A stretch of 64,000 bases of DNA from Robertkochia marina (GTDB lineage: Bacteria; Bacteroidota; Bacteroidia; Flavobacteriales; Flavobacteriaceae): NCBI RefSeq assembly GCF_004799345.1, contig NZ_SSMC01000001.1, positions 372,001 to 436,000 on the forward strand. Direction: 5' to 3'. The notes beneath the pieces are model-generated. The model worked only from the letters and a program-made list of their open reading frames with translations. It made no database searches and was not told the DNA's origin. A program made the translations under genes and the position numbers. Below are positions 60,858 through 64,000 of this stretch, piece after piece. Within the stretch, counting starts at the first letter, position 1. Each line of letters opens with the position of its first letter.

Positions 60858-61497
60858 AAATACCCAACTTCTCACTGCAGAAACCCTTCTGCTATTTACC
60901 GGCTTGCTGTGTATTACCCTTGCCAAGGTTTTTGATGAACAACGTTTTCAGTCCTTTCTCTCTATCATATTCAACTACCGTTACCTGAAACTCTACAGCA
61001 AGGAGAAGAATCAGACCCAACACTGGTTCAATATTGTGCTTTTCATACCCCAACTCATTATTTTTTCTCTGATTATCAGGGAGGCAGCCATTTATTTCAA
61101 TCTGGCTCCGGGTAGTAATATTTATGTGATCATTTGCTTTTTATTCCTGTTCATACTGTTCAAATACTATGTAGAGAAGATCATTTCAACCATTTTTGAA
61201 ATCACTGAATTTACAGAGAGCTTTCAGTTTCACAAGCTCACTTACCGCAATTACAGCGCTATGATCTTACTGCCTTTTGTTGCCTATTATATTTTCTCAG
61301 GACTCCCTCAGGATATTTTAATAATCGTCATTACCGGGCTCTTTATATTGCTGAATATTATGTGTTTGGCCCTTACATTGATAAATCATCAAAATTCAAT
61401 AGCCCGGCATTTGTTTTATTTTATTTTGTATCTTTGCGCGCTAGAAATAGCCCCTTATTTAATCCTGACAAACCTTTTGATCTTAGATAAGGCTTAA
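60829..61497 (+). CDS. DUF4271 membrane protein
   Basis: The 222-residue protein has about six membrane segments and the DUF4271 start (LLLFTGLLCITLAKVFDEQR, FQSFLSIIFNYRYLKLYSKE). Function is unknown; it very often precedes hemD in flavobacteria, as here. The ATG at 60829 lies 29 bases inside the GT39 gene. Confidence 0.85.
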   Translation: MLAPLNEILRNTQLLTAETLLLFTGLLCITLAKVFDEQRFQSFLSIIFNYRYLKLYSKEKNQTQHWFNIVLFIPQLIIFSLIIREAAIYFNLAPGSNIYVIICFLFLFILFKYYVEKIISTIFEITEFTESFQFHKLTYRNYSAMILLPFVAYYIFSGLPQDILIIVITGLFILLNIMCLALTLINHQNSIARHLFYFILYLCALEIAPYLILTNLLILDKA

Positions 61498-61511
61498 ACT
61501 AATTAAAACCT

Positions 61512-62258
61512 ATGAAAGTTAAGACGATCTTAGTTTCCCAGCCCGAACCTAAAGTAGAAAACTCTCCTTATTCAAGGCTTGTAGAAAAGCAAAAGATAAA
61601 GGTGGATTTCAGACCCTTTATCCATGTAGAAGGAGTTCAGGCTAAGGAAGTGCGCCAACAAAAAATCGACCTTAACGACTATACGGCTATCATTCTAACC
61701 AGTAGAAATGCCGTAGACCATTTTTTCAGAATTGCTGAAGAGATGCGTTTTAAGGTACCAGACACCATGAAGTACTTCTGTCAGTCAGAGGCTGTTGCTT
61801 ATTACCTGCAAAAATATGTGGTATACCGTAAGCGTAAGATCTATGTAGGTAAGCGTACTTTCCAGGAACTGGCACCGATCATTAAGAAGTATAAGGATGA
61901 GAAGTTCCTTCTTCCTTCATCAGACGTACTAAAGCCTGTCGTTCCGGACACCCTGGACGATCTGAAAGTAAACTGGAAAAGAGCTATCTTATACAAGACC
62001 GTGATCAGCGACCTGTCTGATCTGCGCAATGTTTATTATGATATTCTTGTATTTTTCAGTCCTTCAGGAATTGAATCACTATTGAAGAATTTCCCTGATT
62101 TTGAACAAAATGACACCCGGATCGCTGTATTTGGAAACACCACTCAAAAGGCAGCTAACGAAGCCGGACTCCGTATTGATATAGAAGCTCCAACCCCTGA
62201 GTCTCCTTCCATGACCATGGCTTTGGAAAAATATATCGAAAAGGCAAACAGAAAATAA
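61512..62258 (+). CDS. hemD: Uroporphyrinogen-III synthase
   Basis: The 248-residue cytoplasmic HemD closes the tetrapyrrole ring with inversion of ring D. Family landmarks are VKTILVSQPEP at the start, AIILTSRNAVDHFF, FSPSGIESLLKNF and IAVFGNTTQKAANEAGL. HemD is poorly conserved, but the two-domain pattern is clear. The gene follows DUF4271 by 14 bases and ends at a strong terminator. Confidence 0.9.
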   Translation: MKVKTILVSQPEPKVENSPYSRLVEKQKIKVDFRPFIHVEGVQAKEVRQQKIDLNDYTAIILTSRNAVDHFFRIAEEMRFKVPDTMKYFCQSEAVAYYLQKYVVYRKRKIYVGKRTFQELAPIIKKYKDEKFLLPSSDVLKPVVPDTLDDLKVNWKRAILYKTVISDLSDLRNVYYDILVFFSPSGIESLLKNFPDFEQNDTRIAVFGNTTQKAANEAGLRIDIEAPTPESPSMTMALEKYIEKANRK

Positions 62259-62282
62259 GAGATCAGGATCTATAAAAACTAA

Positions 62283-62317
62283 AAATCCTCCGGAGATGTT
62301 CCGGAGGATTTTTTTTA
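62283..62317 (+). terminator. Rho-independent terminator of hemD
   Basis: AATCCTCCGGA, GATGT, TCCGGAGGATT, an 11-bp perfect stem followed by seven T; a run of A precedes it, so it could also act on the minus strand. Confidence 0.9.
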
Positions 62318-62329
62318 TGAACTTAATTA

Positions 62330-62358
62330 AAAAGAAAAGGCGGGTATATTACCCGCCT
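62330..62358 (-). terminator. Rho-independent terminator of pckA
   Basis: GGCGGGTA, TAT, TACCCGCC (62339-62357) with AAAGAAAA on its left, which is a T-rich tract on the minus strand. Confidence 0.8.
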
Positions 62359-62382
62359 TCATGTATTATCACAGTCCGACAC

Positions 62383-63993
62383 TTAAACCAAAGGTCCTCC
62401 TGCTTTGATCTCATCGTTGGCAAATTCCTCAAACTTTTTAAAGTTTTCTTTAAAGGCATTGGCCAATTCATGGGCTTTTTTATAATAAGCTTCATCATTA
62501 TTCCAGGTCTGCCTTGGACTCAGTACTTCTGTAGGAACACCGGGGCAGGTTCTTGGCTGAGCCACTCCGAACACAGAGTGAATATGATACTCTTCTTTGG
62601 TAATCTCATTACCAAGAGCACCTTTCATAGCGGCTGTGATCATTGCACGTGTATACTTCAGCTTCATACGACTTCCAACACCATAAGGTCCGCCGGTCCA
62701 TCCTGTATTGATCAACCAGACATTTACACCGGCCTCCCGCATTTTAGCGCTGAGCATTTCGGCATAACGGGTTGGGTGCAATGGCATGAACGGAGCACCG
62801 AAACAAGCAGAGAATGATGGCAATGGCTCATCAACACCGGCTTCTGTTCCGGCTACCTTGGCTGTATAACCACTTATAAAATGATAGGCTGCCTGTCCGG
62901 GAGTCAACTTGGAAATAGGAGGAAGTACACCAAAAGCATCAGCTGTCAAAAAGAAGATATTTTTAGGATTCTTCCCGATCGATGGCTGCTGAATGTTATC
63001 AATATGATAGATCGGATAACTCACCCTTGTATTCTGGGTAATACTGGTATCGGAAAAGTCTACATTCCCCGCCTCATCCATGATCACATTCTCGAGGATA
63101 GCCCCCTTCTTAATAGCTCCGAAGATCTCGGGCTCACTTTCTGCACTCAGATTAATTACCTTGGCATAACATCCGCCCTCAAAATTAAAGACCGTGTTCT
63201 CACTGGTCCACCCGTGCTCATCATCACCGATCAATTTTCTGTTCGGATCTGCTGATAAGGTGGTTTTCCCCGTACCGGATAGCCCGAAAAAGATAGAAGT
63301 ATCACCCTCTTCCCCTACATTGGCACTACAGTGCATTGGAAGCGCATCCTTAAACACCGGCAATTCAAAATTCAAAGCTGAAAAAATTCCTTTTTTAATC
63401 TCTCCGGTATATCCGGTACCACCCACCAAGGCAATCTTTTTCTTAAAGTTCAGGATGGCAAAATTGTGCTGTCGTGTCCCATCGATCTCAGGGTCGGCCA
63501 TAAAGCCCGGAGCGTTGATCACTGTCCAGTCGGGAGCAAAGTCTTTAAGCTCATCAGCTTCAGGTCGAATAAACATATTGTAAGCAAACAGGTTGCTCCA
63601 GGGGTATTCATTGATCACCCTGATCCCTGTCTTATAATTTTCATCTGCACAGGCAAAGCAGTCACGCACATAGATCTCCTTATCATCTAAATAAGAAATC
63701 ACCTTGTTATATAAGGCATCAAATTTATCAGCCTCAAAAGGGATATTAATATTACCCCACCATACGCGGTCTTTGGTGATCTCATCTTTTACAATAAAAC
63801 GGTCTTTTGGAGATCGTCCGGTAAACTCGCCGGTATTTATAGCCAGCGCCCCTGAAGAAGCCTCCTTCCCCATCCTCTTTTCCAGTGTGATCTCATGTAA
63901 TTTACCAGGATCCAACTGGTAATTCACTTTCGCATTATTAATTCCGTATTCCTTCAAGGAAATCGTCTTCGTAACCAAGGCCTTGTCAACCAT
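62383..63993 (-). CDS. pckA: Phosphoenolpyruvate carboxykinase (ATP)
   Basis: The 536-residue enzyme converts oxaloacetate and ATP to phosphoenolpyruvate, the first step of gluconeogenesis. The P-loop is GLSGTGKTT (237-245), followed by LIGDDEHGW with metal-binding Asp residues; the oxaloacetate site GEFTGRSPKDRF (55-66) and the adenine site region NTGWTGGPYGVG are intact. The start (MVDKALVTKT) is 7 bases from the window edge, so its promoter is not visible. Confidence 0.97.
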   Translation of the reverse strand: MVDKALVTKTISLKEYGINNAKVNYQLDPGKLHEITLEKRMGKEASSGALAINTGEFTGRSPKDRFIVKDEITKDRVWWGNINIPFEADKFDALYNKVISYLDDKEIYVRDCFACADENYKTGIRVINEYPWSNLFAYNMFIRPEADELKDFAPDWTVINAPGFMADPEIDGTRQHNFAILNFKKKIALVGGTGYTGEIKKGIFSALNFELPVFKDALPMHCSANVGEEGDTSIFFGLSGTGKTTLSADPNRKLIGDDEHGWTSENTVFNFEGGCYAKVINLSAESEPEIFGAIKKGAILENVIMDEAGNVDFSDTSITQNTRVSYPIYHIDNIQQPSIGKNPKNIFFLTADAFGVLPPISKLTPGQAAYHFISGYTAKVAGTEAGVDEPLPSFSACFGAPFMPLHPTRYAEMLSAKMREAGVNVWLINTGWTGGPYGVGSRMKLKYTRAMITAAMKGALGNEITKEEYHIHSVFGVAQPRTCPGVPTEVLSPRQTWNNDEAYYKKAHELANAFKENFKKFEEFANDEIKAGGPLV

Positions 63994-64000
63994 AGTACTA

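Overview
The window comes from a Bacteroidota chromosome, most probably a marine Flavobacteriaceae (Maribacter/Muricauda-like). The reasons are: several -7 boxes of the form TAnnTTTG, few Shine-Dalgarno sequences, families typical of that group (DUF4271, DUF4296, DUF4230, long-tailed S16, BlaI/M56 pairs, a GMC oxidoreductase with a subunit-3 partner), and the ligase-associated DNA repair cluster. About 48 protein genes are supported. I found no rRNA, tRNA or CRISPR array. Genus assignment is inference.

Layout. 1-5.6 kb: retropepsin-like protease, then 2-oxoglutarate dehydrogenase E1-E2 (minus strand) with a divergent outer-membrane-type protein. 5.6-11.8 kb: a minus-strand run headed by a BlaI repressor and an M56 sensor peptidase with two TonB-C-like domains, then a TPR protein, a small lipoprotein, RuvC and a hypothetical; DUF456 is divergent. 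11.8-18.4 kb: a DnaE-type polymerase and a Y-family polymerase, broken up by interspersed repeats and two DUF559 nuclease genes (one frameshifted, one intact). 18.4-25.2 kb: glutaryl-CoA-type dehydrogenase, GMC oxidoreductase pair, TrmN6-RimM-S16 operon, DUF2383 protein. 25.3-33.4 kb: translationally coupled repair operon (exonuclease, ATP-dependent ligase, Lhr-like helicase, PdeM) with a YdeP-like molybdopterin oxidoreductase inside it. 33.7-41.8 kb: serine hydrolase, NTF2-like protein, sulfatase, HemW, cyclase, DUF4230, YjbR. 41.8-49.3 kb: AraC regulator divergent from a five-gene operon that reads as a complete 4-hydroxyproline to 2-oxoglutarate route plus a DUF885 peptidase-like protein. 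49.5-52 kb: two paralogous secreted proteins. 52-64 kb: S21, membrane MutS-like ATPase, TyrS, epimerase, DUF4296, dihydroorotase, two glycosyltransferases, DUF4271, HemD and PckA.

The most unusual part is the intergenic DNA. Nearly every long gap holds short palindromic repeats of several families (called A to F here). Copies within a family share conserved outer arms, but the enclosed hairpin differs in sequence between copies while remaining self-complementary. Both DUF559 nuclease genes lie between family A arms, and the intact one is flanked by a 127-bp perfect direct repeat. A nuclease-linked, hairpin-bearing small mobile element family is the main candidate here for an undescribed system; mobility itself is inferred.

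Metabolic links: the hydroxyproline operon delivers 2-oxoglutarate, which the OdhA-OdhB pair in this window oxidises, and PckA would draw carbon from the TCA cycle for gluconeogenesis. With the sulfatase, cyclase and DUF885 protein this fits growth on marine polymers and proteins.
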